11,548 nucleotides of DNA from an uncultured Clostridia bacterium. Its GTDB lineage: Bacteria > Bacillota > Clostridia > Oscillospirales > Ruminococcaceae. Position 1 is the first letter of the stretch, and the number at the start of each line of letters is the position of its first letter. The translations under genes and the position numbers were made by a program. The notes below the pieces were generated by a model, which searched no databases, was not told the DNA's origin, and saw only the letters and a program-made list of their open reading frames with translations. Positions 1-6,281 of the stretch are shown in pieces. The DNA lies in contig CANQOJ010000059.1 in assembly GCA_947625455.1 (NCBI GenBank), positions 1-11,548 of the forward strand, in the 5' to 3' direction.

Positions 1-1756
1 TGTCAGTTTCAATAGCGCCCTCAATTTTTTCAGATGTTACAACATATTCGCTGAAGTGGTCGGTTTCAAAAACAATGTTGCCGTTTTCATCAATATACGC
101 ATTCATGTCGTAATATTTTCCGTTCAGAACATGGTAAACATAGATTTTCGCAAGTTTCTTAAGAGGCTCCGGAACGGGAATTGTTATTGTAACTTTTCCG
201 TTAGGCTGAACTTCCTTTTCGCCGTTCTTAAATGAAATATCGAAGCCGTATTTGTTTTCATTATCGGTTTGTTCTTTAACGGGTGTTACGGTAAGAACTG
301 CGCCTTCCTCAATAACGCCTTCCTCGGTAGAAGCGGTTATGCCGCTGCCTGTTTCCTCGTCAGCCGAGTAATCAACAGTAGGTTTATTTTCAGTATCATC
401 TGACTTGAAGTGAATTGTAGCATTTGAAAATTGCGTAGACGGAATTAAATTAAGTTCTGCGCCTTTCCTGTCAACAACTGTTATTTTATCCCACTGTTCC
501 TTTGTGTTCTCAAAGTAAACATCTGTTAATGATTTGGCGTCCTTGCAGATATTTTGTCCTATCAAAGTCACGTTTTTCGGAATATGAAGTGTTTTGAAAT
601 TTGTTCCCTGAAAAGCAAACGGACCGATTTTTGTTACGCTTTCGGGAATTGTTATTTCTTCAAGATTAGAGCATTTGTAAAATGTGCTTTCGGGAATTTC
701 CGTCAAAGTATCGGGAAGTTTAACTTCAGTAAGATTTTCACAGCCCCAGAAAGTGCGTATTTTCAGCGCAGTTACGCTTTTGGGAATTTCTATGCTCGTT
801 AAACTTGAACAATTTATAAACGCTGACTCGCCTATTGAAGTTACGATGTCGGGAATAGTAACGCTTTTCAATTTGTCGCAGTCGGAGAAAGCAGCGTCGC
901 TGATTTTTGTAACATTATCGGGTATGACAACAGTTTCTTCCGTATAAGCTTGTGCGCTATACAAAATATCATTTATAATAACAAGAGGGTTTTCTGTTCT
1001 TTTATTATCAAGCCACGGTGTATTGCTAAAAGCACCGCTGCCGATTTCTGCAACGCTTTTAGGTATGGTAATATCGGCGAGATTTGAACATAAACTAAAA
1101 GCAAATCCACCTATTTTCTGAACACCCTCAGGTATAACAATACTTGTTAAATTACAGGTTTCAAAAGCCTCTTTACCGATTTCAACCAAGCCGTCCGGTA
1201 AAATAACATTGCTTATGTGATCGCCGCAGAACATAAAAGCACTGTCGCCGATTTTCTTTACGCCTGCGGGAACGGTATACTCTTGATCTTTTCTAGATAT
1301 AGGATATTGAACAAGTTCGGTTTTGTCCTTGTTGAATAACACTCCGTCAACAGAAGAATAATTCTTATTATCTTCCGAAACATATATATTTTCAATTCCG
1401 CCGAACCTTAACCCGCCAAGTTTTATATCTGTTATACTTTCGGGAATGGTAACCGATATTATGTGGTCTTGCCTCATAAACGCATCAGGCGCAATTGAAG
1501 TTACTTTTTTGCCGTTTGCTTCCGAGGGAATTACCATTTCGTAATAATCAGTTGTTTCAAAAGTACCTATTACTTTTGTTATCTGATATGTTCCGTCATC
1601 AAGCAACTCGTATTTAAATATATCATCCGAATATGTTTTCCCGTCCGCAGAACTGTCCTCTACGCTTTGTGCGGAAACTGCCGGAAAATACGAAACAACC
1701 GGTGTTGCCATAAGTGCACCCGCGAGTAAAATCGCGCTTAGTTTTCTTGCTTTCAT
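1..1756 (-). CDS. Secreted BspA-like leucine-rich-repeat surface protein (partial, 3' end beyond window)
   Basis: 585 codons are open from ATG 1756 to the left edge, with no stop and no frameshift when read codon by codon. The start is set by an AAGGAGGA site (1763-1770) six bases upstream. Residues 1-29 form a type I signal peptide: KARK, a hydrophobic core, then a VSA|QS cleavage site. Residues of about 60-420 carry roughly ten BspA/LRR_5 repeats (AFxxC...VxIPxSVxxIG). They include the family's typical insert with SVDGVLFNKDKTEL and YTVPAGVKKIG. The LRR part ends with a VYFENTKEQWDKI cap near residue 413. Residues of about 430-585 are a non-LRR, beta-rich region (KVTITIPVPE, then FETDHFSEYVV), a pattern I associate with exported clostridial surface proteins. 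The product should be exported. BspA-family members are often adhesins, but no ligand can be read here. A surface anchor or dockerin, if present, lies beyond the edge. Confidence 0.93.
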   Translation of the reverse strand, partial: MKARKLSAILLAGALMATPVVSYFPAVSAQSVEDSSADGKTYSDDIFKYELLDDGTYQITKVIGTFETTDYYEMVIPSEANGKKVTSIAPDAFMRQDHIISVTIPESITDIKLGGLRFGGIENIYVSEDNKNYSSVDGVLFNKDKTELVQYPISRKDQEYTVPAGVKKIGDSAFMFCGDHISNVILPDGLVEIGKEAFETCNLTSIVIPEGVQKIGGFAFSLCSNLADITIPKSVAEIGSGAFSNTPWLDNKRTENPLVIINDILYSAQAYTEETVVIPDNVTKISDAAFSDCDKLKSVTIPDIVTSIGESAFINCSSLTSIEIPKSVTALKIRTFWGCENLTEVKLPDTLTEIPESTFYKCSNLEEITIPESVTKIGPFAFQGTNFKTLHIPKNVTLIGQNICKDAKSLTDVYFENTKEQWDKITVVDRKGAELNLIPSTQFSNATIHFKSDDTENKPTVDYSADEETGSGITASTEEGVIEEGAVLTVTPVKEQTDNENKYGFDISFKNGEKEVQPNGKVTITIPVPEPLKKLAKIYVYHVLNGKYYDMNAYIDENGNIVFETDHFSEYVVTSEKIEGAIETD

Positions 1757-1814
1757 TTAATATCCTCCTTAATATTGCGGTATAACGTTATTTTTGCCGC
1801 GCAAAATTCCCGCA

Positions 1815-1851
1815 AAATACAAAAGTGCGCAGCGTCGAAGCCACGCACTTT
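1815..1851 (-). terminator. Terminator-like hairpin in the leader of the secreted LRR gene
   Basis: On the minus strand an 8-bp perfect stem (AAAGTGCG at 1844-1851, paired with CGCACTTT at 1822-1829) encloses a GGCTTCGACGC-type inner loop and is followed by TTTTGTATTTT. It lies downstream of the gene's promoter and about 60 bases before its start codon, so it would stop transcription inside the leader unless it is prevented from forming. That placement fits an attenuator. It could also be a constitutive partial stop. Confidence 0.6.
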
Positions 1852-1871
1852 GTAAAAATGCAAGCTTCAAT

Positions 1872-1982
1872 CACTGCGACGTAATTGTTTTCGGCAAATA
1901 TGGTATACGAAAAGCAAGCATGCACTTTTACCGAGTAAAAGTGTATACCATATTTGCAAATTTATTCAATTACATCGCACTG
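1872..1982 (-). promoter_or_regulatory. Nested long hairpin in the 5' leader (candidate cis-regulatory RNA)
   Basis: Three concentric inverted repeats are seen directly. The outer arms are 1872-1887 and 1967-1982 (14 of 16 complementary; one of the two remaining positions is a U-G pair in the RNA). The middle arms are 1894-1908 and 1943-1957 (15 of 15, GCAAATATGGTATAC). The apical arms are 1923-1931 and 1935-1943 (9 of 9, CACTTTTAC with a 3-nt loop). The block starts at the predicted transcription start of the minus-strand promoter at 1985-2013, so it would form the first 110 nt of the leader. Competing pairings exist: 1967-1973 with 1982-1988, 1888-1893 with 1908-1913, and 1922-1931 with 1819-1828, which is the 3' arm of the downstream terminator. 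I do not recognise a known riboswitch class. A MITE-like DNA element is the main alternative. Confidence 0.55.
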
Positions 1983-1984
1983 TA

Positions 1985-2013
1985 ATTGTATCACAAAATT
2001 TTTTGTTTGTCAA
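1985..2013 (-). promoter_or_regulatory. Sigma-A promoter of the secreted LRR gene
   Basis: On the minus strand there is a -35 TTGACA (2008-2013), a 17-base spacer and a -10 TACAAT (1985-1990) preceded by TGA, which gives an extended -10. The predicted start of transcription is near 1978, leaving a leader of about 220 nt. Confidence 0.8.
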
Positions 2014-2032
2014 TGCCTTTTGAGATTTCTTT

Positions 2033-2069
2033 TCAAAAATAAAAGTGCGCAGCTTTGAAGCCGCGCACT
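2033..2069 (-). terminator. Intrinsic terminator of the ATPase gene
   Basis: On the minus strand AGTGCGC (2063-2069) pairs with GCGCACT (2044-2050) around a GGCTTCAAAGCT loop, followed by TTTATTTTTG. It lies about 40 bases after the ATPase stop codon and just upstream of the next promoter. Its sequence is nearly the same as the leader hairpin at 1815-1851. Confidence 0.8.
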
Positions 2070-2111
2070 GTATATCTCGGAATATGTCCAAGTTTTTGAG
2101 AATATTTCATA

Positions 2112-3452
2112 TCATTTCAAGTTGTTCTCCTTAAGGTATCGTTTAAGCAGGAACGCGCAAAAATACGGGAACGTGTAAATGTTGTCGCTGTAGCCGATAT
2201 TCCCGCTTGATAGCTTGATACCGAAGCGTATGTCGGGATAATGCTCCGACTCTATAAGCGTGCGCAGGGATTTTGACCGACCGTTTGCCGCCTTGACTTC
2301 AACAGGAACAAGTGAATTTGCTGTCCGAACGAAAAAATCTTCTTCAAGCGGGGAATCCTCACGCTTGTAGTAATACAGCGAATATCCGCTTTTTACAAGC
2401 GCCTCGCCTACTATATTTTCATACAACGCGCCTTTATAAACGCCGAGGTTTTTATTCGCCCGCAAATCGTCCTGCGCTTCCTCGTCAAGCATTGCGACAA
2501 GCAAACCCGTGTCTGCAAAATACAGCTTGTACTTGTTATCGTCAAAGTTTCCGCCAAGCGGCAGTTTGGGGAAATTCATACAATAGCAGATGTTCACCAT
2601 TCCCGCGTCTACAAGCCACTCAATACACCCGCGGTAATCCTTGAACCTCGCGCCGGGCGCAGCCTTGGAAATCTGGAACTTCTTGTTTTCCTTGGCAAGT
2701 TGGGGAGTAATTCGGTTGAACACGTTGAGTATGCGCGTCTGGTCAATACCCTCGGCGTACTTTCGGATATCCTCTTTGTAATCGGCAACAAGCTGACGCT
2801 GGGTTTCAAGCGAACCCTCAAATGTTCCCTTAGTAATATAATTTCCGACAACTGCGGGCATACCTCCCAAAACGCAGTAATTAAGAAACATTGAGCGGCA
2901 TACGGAAAATTCCGTTTCACTAATCGCTGTAATTTCAGCCATATGCCCATAAAGTCTCTCAACAAAAGAAGCGTCATATCCCTTTGCCCATAAAAACTCC
3001 TCAAAGTCCATTGAATACATCACATAATCGCTTTTGTAGCCTACGCTGTTGCTTTCGATTTTGCGGTAGTTAAGCCCAAGCATAGAACCGCTGCATATTA
3101 CATCAAACCGCCCGTCCTGCTTGAAGAATTTAAGCGAGGTGGCAATATCGGGGAACTTTTGCAGTTCATCAAAGAAAATAAGCGTTTTCCCCTCAATAAA
3201 GCGTTTTGACGGATCAAGCAGGGAAATGTTGCGGATAATATCGTCAGTCTTGTAGCCGTCCGAGGTTATCTTTTCATATTTCGGTTCTTCAACGAAATTT
3301 ATCTCTATAACGCTTTCGTAATTTTTGGCGGCAAAATGGCGTATAGTTTCGGTTTTGCCGACCTGTCGGGAACCTTTTATAATCAGCGGTTTTCTGTCGG
3401 CGTCATGTTTCCACTCGTCCAGAAATCGGTCAGCCTTTCTTGACATATACAT
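2112..3452 (-). CDS. AAA ATPase with DUF4143-type C-terminus
   Basis: This is a 446-residue protein, a typical length for the AAA_14/DUF4143 family of stand-alone bacterial ATPases. The Walker A motif is GSRQVGKT (residues 27-34), Walker B is LIFFDELQ (91-98), and a sensor-like strand CSGSMLG follows at about 120-126. The C-terminal part holds EEDFFVR (about 370-376) and LVPVEVKA (about 382-389), resembling the PD-(D/E)XK nuclease-like fold assigned to this family. Whether it cuts DNA is unknown. I chose ATG 3452 over an in-frame GTG at 3467 because the promoter at 3473-3501 puts the transcript start at about 3466, which excludes the GTG. GGGGGTGG also sits five bases before the ATG. It is a single-gene unit with its own promoter and terminator, and no toxin or antitoxin partner is seen next to it. 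Cellular role is unassigned, although the family call is firm. Confidence 0.92.
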   Translation of the reverse strand: MYMSRKADRFLDEWKHDADRKPLIIKGSRQVGKTETIRHFAAKNYESVIEINFVEEPKYEKITSDGYKTDDIIRNISLLDPSKRFIEGKTLIFFDELQKFPDIATSLKFFKQDGRFDVICSGSMLGLNYRKIESNSVGYKSDYVMYSMDFEEFLWAKGYDASFVERLYGHMAEITAISETEFSVCRSMFLNYCVLGGMPAVVGNYITKGTFEGSLETQRQLVADYKEDIRKYAEGIDQTRILNVFNRITPQLAKENKKFQISKAAPGARFKDYRGCIEWLVDAGMVNICYCMNFPKLPLGGNFDDNKYKLYFADTGLLVAMLDEEAQDDLRANKNLGVYKGALYENIVGEALVKSGYSLYYYKREDSPLEEDFFVRTANSLVPVEVKAANGRSKSLRTLIESEHYPDIRFGIKLSSGNIGYSDNIYTFPYFCAFLLKRYLKENNLK

Positions 3453-3457
3453 TTTAA

Positions 3458-3465
3458 CCACCCCC
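3458..3465 (-). promoter_or_regulatory. Ribosome binding site deciding the ATPase start
   Basis: GGGGGTGG on the minus strand lies five bases before ATG 3452. It overlaps the codons that would follow the alternative GTG start at 3467, so it supports the shorter protein. Confidence 0.65.
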
Positions 3466-3472
3466 ACATATT

Positions 3473-3501
3473 ATGATACAATATTTTGAACGAATTGTCA
3501 A
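3473..3501 (-). promoter_or_regulatory. Sigma-A promoter of the ATPase gene
   Basis: On the minus strand there is a -35 TTGACA (3496-3501), a spacer of exactly 17 bases and a -10 TATCAT (3473-3478). Transcription would start near 3466. One of three AACGAATT repeats lies within its spacer, overlapping the last base of the -35, which suggests regulation at this site. Confidence 0.8.
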
Positions 3502-3562
3502 GACAAATGCACCATTTTTAGAACGAATTTTTTTCACTAAACAACAAAAATCTTAACGAATT
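3489..3562. repeat. Three AACGAATT octamers at exact 33-bp spacing
   Basis: Identical octamers start at 3489, 3522 and 3555, in the same orientation and 33 bp apart (about three helical turns). Read on the minus strand the shared core is A-N-AATTCGTT. The first copy lies inside the ATPase promoter spacer and the other two lie upstream of the -35. This looks like a phased array of operator sites for an unidentified DNA-binding protein. Confidence 0.55.
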
Positions 3563-3577
3563 ATGTAAAAATATGTC

Positions 3578-3609
3578 AAAAACACCGCTCCTTGGGAGCG
3601 GTGTTTTTT
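3578..3609. terminator. Bidirectional intrinsic terminator of the LRR operon
   Basis: A 10-bp perfect stem (ACACCGCTCC at 3582-3591, GGAGCGGTGT at 3595-3604) with a 3-nt loop is flanked by an A-run on one side and a T-run on the other. It lies 18 bases past the stop codon of the last LRR gene (3627) and so ends the minus-strand operon. It would also work for plus-strand transcripts. Confidence 0.88.
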
Positions 3610-3626
3610 GTGTGTTTTGCGTCAAG

Positions 3627-4580
3627 TCAGAAATTCAAATCATCAATCAACTTGTCAATATCTTCCATGCTGTACGCCTTACCCTTATAGTTAATGCTTT
3701 TCAGATTTGTGCAGTCATCAAAAGCGGTTTTGCTGATTACCGCAACGCTGTCGGGCAGGTCAATGCTTGTAAGGCTCGGGCAGCTGCAGAATGCGTAATC
3801 GCGGATTTGGGCAAGACCGTCGGGCAAAATCACGCTTTCAAGGTTCTTGCACGCACCGAATGCCCATTCGTTAATGCAGTCAACGCCCTTCGGCACAACA
3901 ACTTTTTTCAGGCTTTCACAGCCCGAAAATGCGTCGGGACCGATTTCTGTCAGGCTGTCGGGCAGGTTTAAATCCGTAAGGCTTGAACAATCTTTGAAAG
4001 CCAGCGCGCTGATTTCACGGACGCCGTTTTCTATGTTCAAGGTTTTAAGATTTGTGCAGAATGAAAACGCGCCTATGCCGATTTCGGCAGCACTGCCGGG
4101 AATGCAGACACTTTCAAGCCCTGTGCATCTTTCAAACGCGCTTTCGCCGATTGTACCGACATTGTCGGGAATGTTAATCTGCGCAAGACTTGTGCAGCCG
4201 ATAAAAGCATTGTCGCCTATCTCGGCAATATTATCGGAAAGTCTAACGTCCGTAAGACCTGTACAGTTGGTGAAAGCCATATTCGGTATTACGGAAATTC
4301 CGCTTCCGATAACGGCGGTTTTAAGCGCGGTACAGCGTCCGAAAGCGTGAATGCCGATTTTGGCAACGCTGTTTGGAATGACAACGCTTTTAAGATGTGC
4401 GCAATCCGTAAAAGCATGATGACCGATTTTTACAACGCTTTCGGGAATTTCAACATTTTCAAGGTTTGTGCAGTTTAAGAAAGCAAAATCGCCTATTTCC
4501 GTTACACCGTCCGATATGGCGATATTGACAATGTCCGTCCTGCCCTTGTATTCTTCTTCATTTGCGCTGTTGATTACCAT
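3627..4580 (-). CDS. BspA-like LRR protein, twelve repeats, no export signal
   Basis: This 317-residue protein is made almost wholly of LRR_5 repeats. The conserved Phe of AFxxC recurs at residues 34, 57, 80 and so on to 287, which is twelve units at an exact 23-residue period. It ends in the cap NYKGKAYSMEDIDKL shared with its neighbours. The N-terminus, with MVINSANEEEY, matches the start of the mini-protein at 6282-6563 at about 24 of 34 positions. There is no signal peptide, lipobox or membrane segment, so the product is predicted to be cytoplasmic unless it is exported by an unrecognised route. It is the last gene of the operon, three bases after the previous stop, with its AAGGAGG site lying inside the final codons of that gene. 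Such repeats usually act as protein-binding scaffolds. The partner is unknown. Confidence 0.9.
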   Translation of the reverse strand: MVINSANEEEYKGRTDIVNIAISDGVTEIGDFAFLNCTNLENVEIPESVVKIGHHAFTDCAHLKSVVIPNSVAKIGIHAFGRCTALKTAVIGSGISVIPNMAFTNCTGLTDVRLSDNIAEIGDNAFIGCTSLAQINIPDNVGTIGESAFERCTGLESVCIPGSAAEIGIGAFSFCTNLKTLNIENGVREISALAFKDCSSLTDLNLPDSLTEIGPDAFSGCESLKKVVVPKGVDCINEWAFGACKNLESVILPDGLAQIRDYAFCSCPSLTSIDLPDSVAVISKTAFDDCTNLKSINYKGKAYSMEDIDKLIDDLNF

Positions 4581-4583
4581 GAT

Positions 4584-5189
4584 TTATCCTCCTTGTAATT
4601 CGTTTATGTTGTCATAATTATACGTTTTGCCTTTGTAAGTCAGCTTTTTGAGGCTTTTACAGCCATAAAAAGCGTTGCCGCTGATTGAAGTCACACTGTC
4701 GGGAATGCTGATATTTTCAAGGCTTTTGCAGTATGCAAACGCTTCAGCGCGGATTGCCGTCATACTTTCGGGAATGGCTATACTTTTAAGTTTCCGACAG
4801 CTTGCAAATGCCCCGCACCCGATTTCCGTCACGCCGTTTGGAATATCCAAACTTACAAGATTTTCACAGCCCTCGAATGTTCCGAACATGATTGCCGTAA
4901 TGCCTGCGGGTATATTTACGGTTTTAAGTTTCTTACAGCATGAAAACGCCCTGTCGTAGATTTTCAACACGCTGTCCGGAATAACGACAGTTTTAAGACG
5001 CGTGCACCGTGCAAATGCCATTGACATGATATTTACAACGCCGTCGGGAATAATTAAACTTCTGAGTTTCCTGCAGTCCGCAAACGCACCCTCGCCGATT
5101 TCCATAACGCCCTCAGGAATTATAACATCTCTTGCGCCATTTTCCTCGGCATACTTCAAAAGCACCTTGTCTATGATTTCAAATCCCAT
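4584..5189 (-). CDS. BspA-like LRR protein, seven repeats, no export signal
   Basis: This is a 201-residue protein. Its N-terminal strand FEIIDKVLLKYAEENGARDV and IIPEGVMEIG differs from the start of its neighbours and resembles an N-cap seen in other clostridial LRR_5 proteins. Seven repeats follow, with the conserved Phe at residues 36, 59, 82, 105, 128, 151 and 174, an exact 23-residue period. The fourth repeat has GTF instead of xAF. The cap TYKGKTYNYDNINEL ends the protein. No signal peptide or membrane segment is seen. The ATG at 5189 is the only sensible start, but its ribosome site is weak (AAGGG about 12 bases upstream). It follows the zinc-ribbon gene after 63 bases with no promoter visible between them. 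The last codons double as the ribosome site of the next gene. Confidence 0.88.
   Translation of the reverse strand: MGFEIIDKVLLKYAEENGARDVIIPEGVMEIGEGAFADCRKLRSLIIPDGVVNIMSMAFARCTRLKTVVIPDSVLKIYDRAFSCCKKLKTVNIPAGITAIMFGTFEGCENLVSLDIPNGVTEIGCGAFASCRKLKSIAIPESMTAIRAEAFAYCKSLENISIPDSVTSISGNAFYGCKSLKKLTYKGKTYNYDNINELQGG
4588..4594 (-). promoter_or_regulatory. Ribosome binding site encoded within the upstream gene's last codons
   Basis: AAGGAGG overlaps the CAA GGA GGA codons that end the seven-repeat LRR gene, and it serves ATG 4580. Ribosomes finishing the first gene would pass over it, so the two genes are probably translationally coupled. Confidence 0.8.
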
Positions 5190-5252
5190 ATGTCATTAGC
5201 CCTTAAACTTTAGCGACAGCTACGCAATTTGTACCAAAAACGCTTGTTATAT

Positions 5253-6260
5253 TCATAATTTATAATATATTGCGTCACACAACTCTTTTAAATCGTTCAT
5301 ACCGTAAGTTTTGCCCTTAAAGGTGATGGTTTCAAGTTCTTCGCAGTCCTTGAAAGCGTCATACTCAAGATATGTAAGCGAGTCGGGAAGCGCTATGCTT
5401 TTCAGACGTATGCAGTATGTAAAGGCGCCGCTTTTGATTGTTTCGAGATTTTTGCTTAAAGTCACGCTTTTAAGGTGTGTACAGCCTTGAAATGCCCCGT
5501 CGCATATAAGCTTTACACTGTCGGGAATTACTATACTTTCAAGACTTCTGCATTTTGCAAAAGCGTAATCGCTGATTTTTACGGCATTTTTTCCTATCTC
5601 AACATTTTTAAGCTTATTACACTCATAGAACATAAAATCGGCAAGCCGATAAACTTGCGCGCTTTCCAGACTTGAACAGCAAGAGAAAATACTGTCGCCG
5701 ATTTTCGTCACATTCTCGGAAATAGTCACGGTTTTAAGACTTGTGCAGTTATAGAAAGCGTTGTCGGCGATTTCCGTGACGCTGTCTGGAATTTCTATGC
5801 TTTCAAGACTTGCACAGCCCTGGAAAGTTTCTCGGTTGATTTTGGTCATTCCGTTTGGAAGCTTTATGGATTTAAGTCCCTCACAGCACTCAAACGCGTT
5901 TTCGCCGATAATCTTCACGCTGTCGGGAATTAAAATGGTTTCAAGGCACATGCAGTCGGAGAAAGCGGACACGCCGATTTCCGTTACGCCGTCAGGGATT
6001 GTCACGCTTTTGAGGTTTTCGCAGTCCCAGAATGCGGCGTTGCCGATTTTTGTAACGCCGTCAGCTATAACCGCGTCAACAAGCCGCTTGTTATGCTGAT
6101 ACTCGTTCTTTTCGGCGCTGTAAACTATTGCGGTGCCGTTGCTGTCGATTGACACGTTGTTCTCCGTATCTTCCTGTTCGGCATCTGCTGTCGGCATACC
6201 GCACTCAGGGCAGAAATCCGCAGTATCGCTTACTGTTGCTTTGCATTTAGGACAAATCAT
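5253..6260 (-). CDS. Zinc-ribbon / BspA-like LRR fusion protein
   Basis: This is a 335-residue protein. Residues 3-20 (CPKCKATVSDTADFCPEC) form a four-cysteine zinc ribbon with Cys3, Cys6, Cys17 and Cys20. An acidic linker of about 20 residues (AEQEDTENN) comes next. The LRR part follows, with conserved Phe at residues 77, 100, 123, 146, 169, 192, 211, 234, 257, 280 and 303. Ten of the eleven units keep a 23-residue step. One step (192 to 211) is only 19 residues. The cap TFKGKTYGMNDLKEL ends the repeats. No signal peptide is seen, and a zinc ribbon normally points to the cytoplasm. The start is supported by GGAGGAAAA four bases before ATG 6260. The gene follows the mini-LRR gene by 21 bases, in one operon. 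The ribbon could bind nucleic acid or protein; nothing here decides which. Confidence 0.9.
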   Translation of the reverse strand: MICPKCKATVSDTADFCPECGMPTADAEQEDTENNVSIDSNGTAIVYSAEKNEYQHNKRLVDAVIADGVTKIGNAAFWDCENLKSVTIPDGVTEIGVSAFSDCMCLETILIPDSVKIIGENAFECCEGLKSIKLPNGMTKINRETFQGCASLESIEIPDSVTEIADNAFYNCTSLKTVTISENVTKIGDSIFSCCSSLESAQVYRLADFMFYECNKLKNVEIGKNAVKISDYAFAKCRSLESIVIPDSVKLICDGAFQGCTHLKSVTLSKNLETIKSGAFTYCIRLKSIALPDSLTYLEYDAFKDCEELETITFKGKTYGMNDLKELCDAIYYKL

Positions 6261-6281
6261 AAGTTTTCCTCCGTTATCTCT

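Noticed and set aside
1794..1985. 63-codon plus-strand frame over the structured leader
   Set aside because: It starts at TTG with no ribosome site and spans the inverted repeats and the -10 of a strong minus-strand promoter. The symmetry is explained by nucleic-acid structure, not by coding.
2609..3004. 131-codon minus-strand frame inside the ATPase gene
   Set aside because: It overlaps the ATPase coding frame, which has intact Walker motifs. This frame has no ribosome site or domain.
5190..5252. Possible internal promoter between the zinc-ribbon and seven-repeat LRR genes
   Set aside because: No pair of -35 and -10 hexamers at 16-18 bp spacing is found on the minus strand, so the gap is treated as intra-operon.
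3573..6099. Several plus-strand reading frames of 60-167 codons opposite the LRR genes, for example 3847-4350 and 5761-6099
   Set aside because: They are antisense shadows. The strict 69-bp repeat of the real genes keeps the opposite strand free of stops, so the frames repeat the same words (LSGM, FSQ, ISVTPSG) once per unit. None has a supported ribosome site or a recognisable domain.
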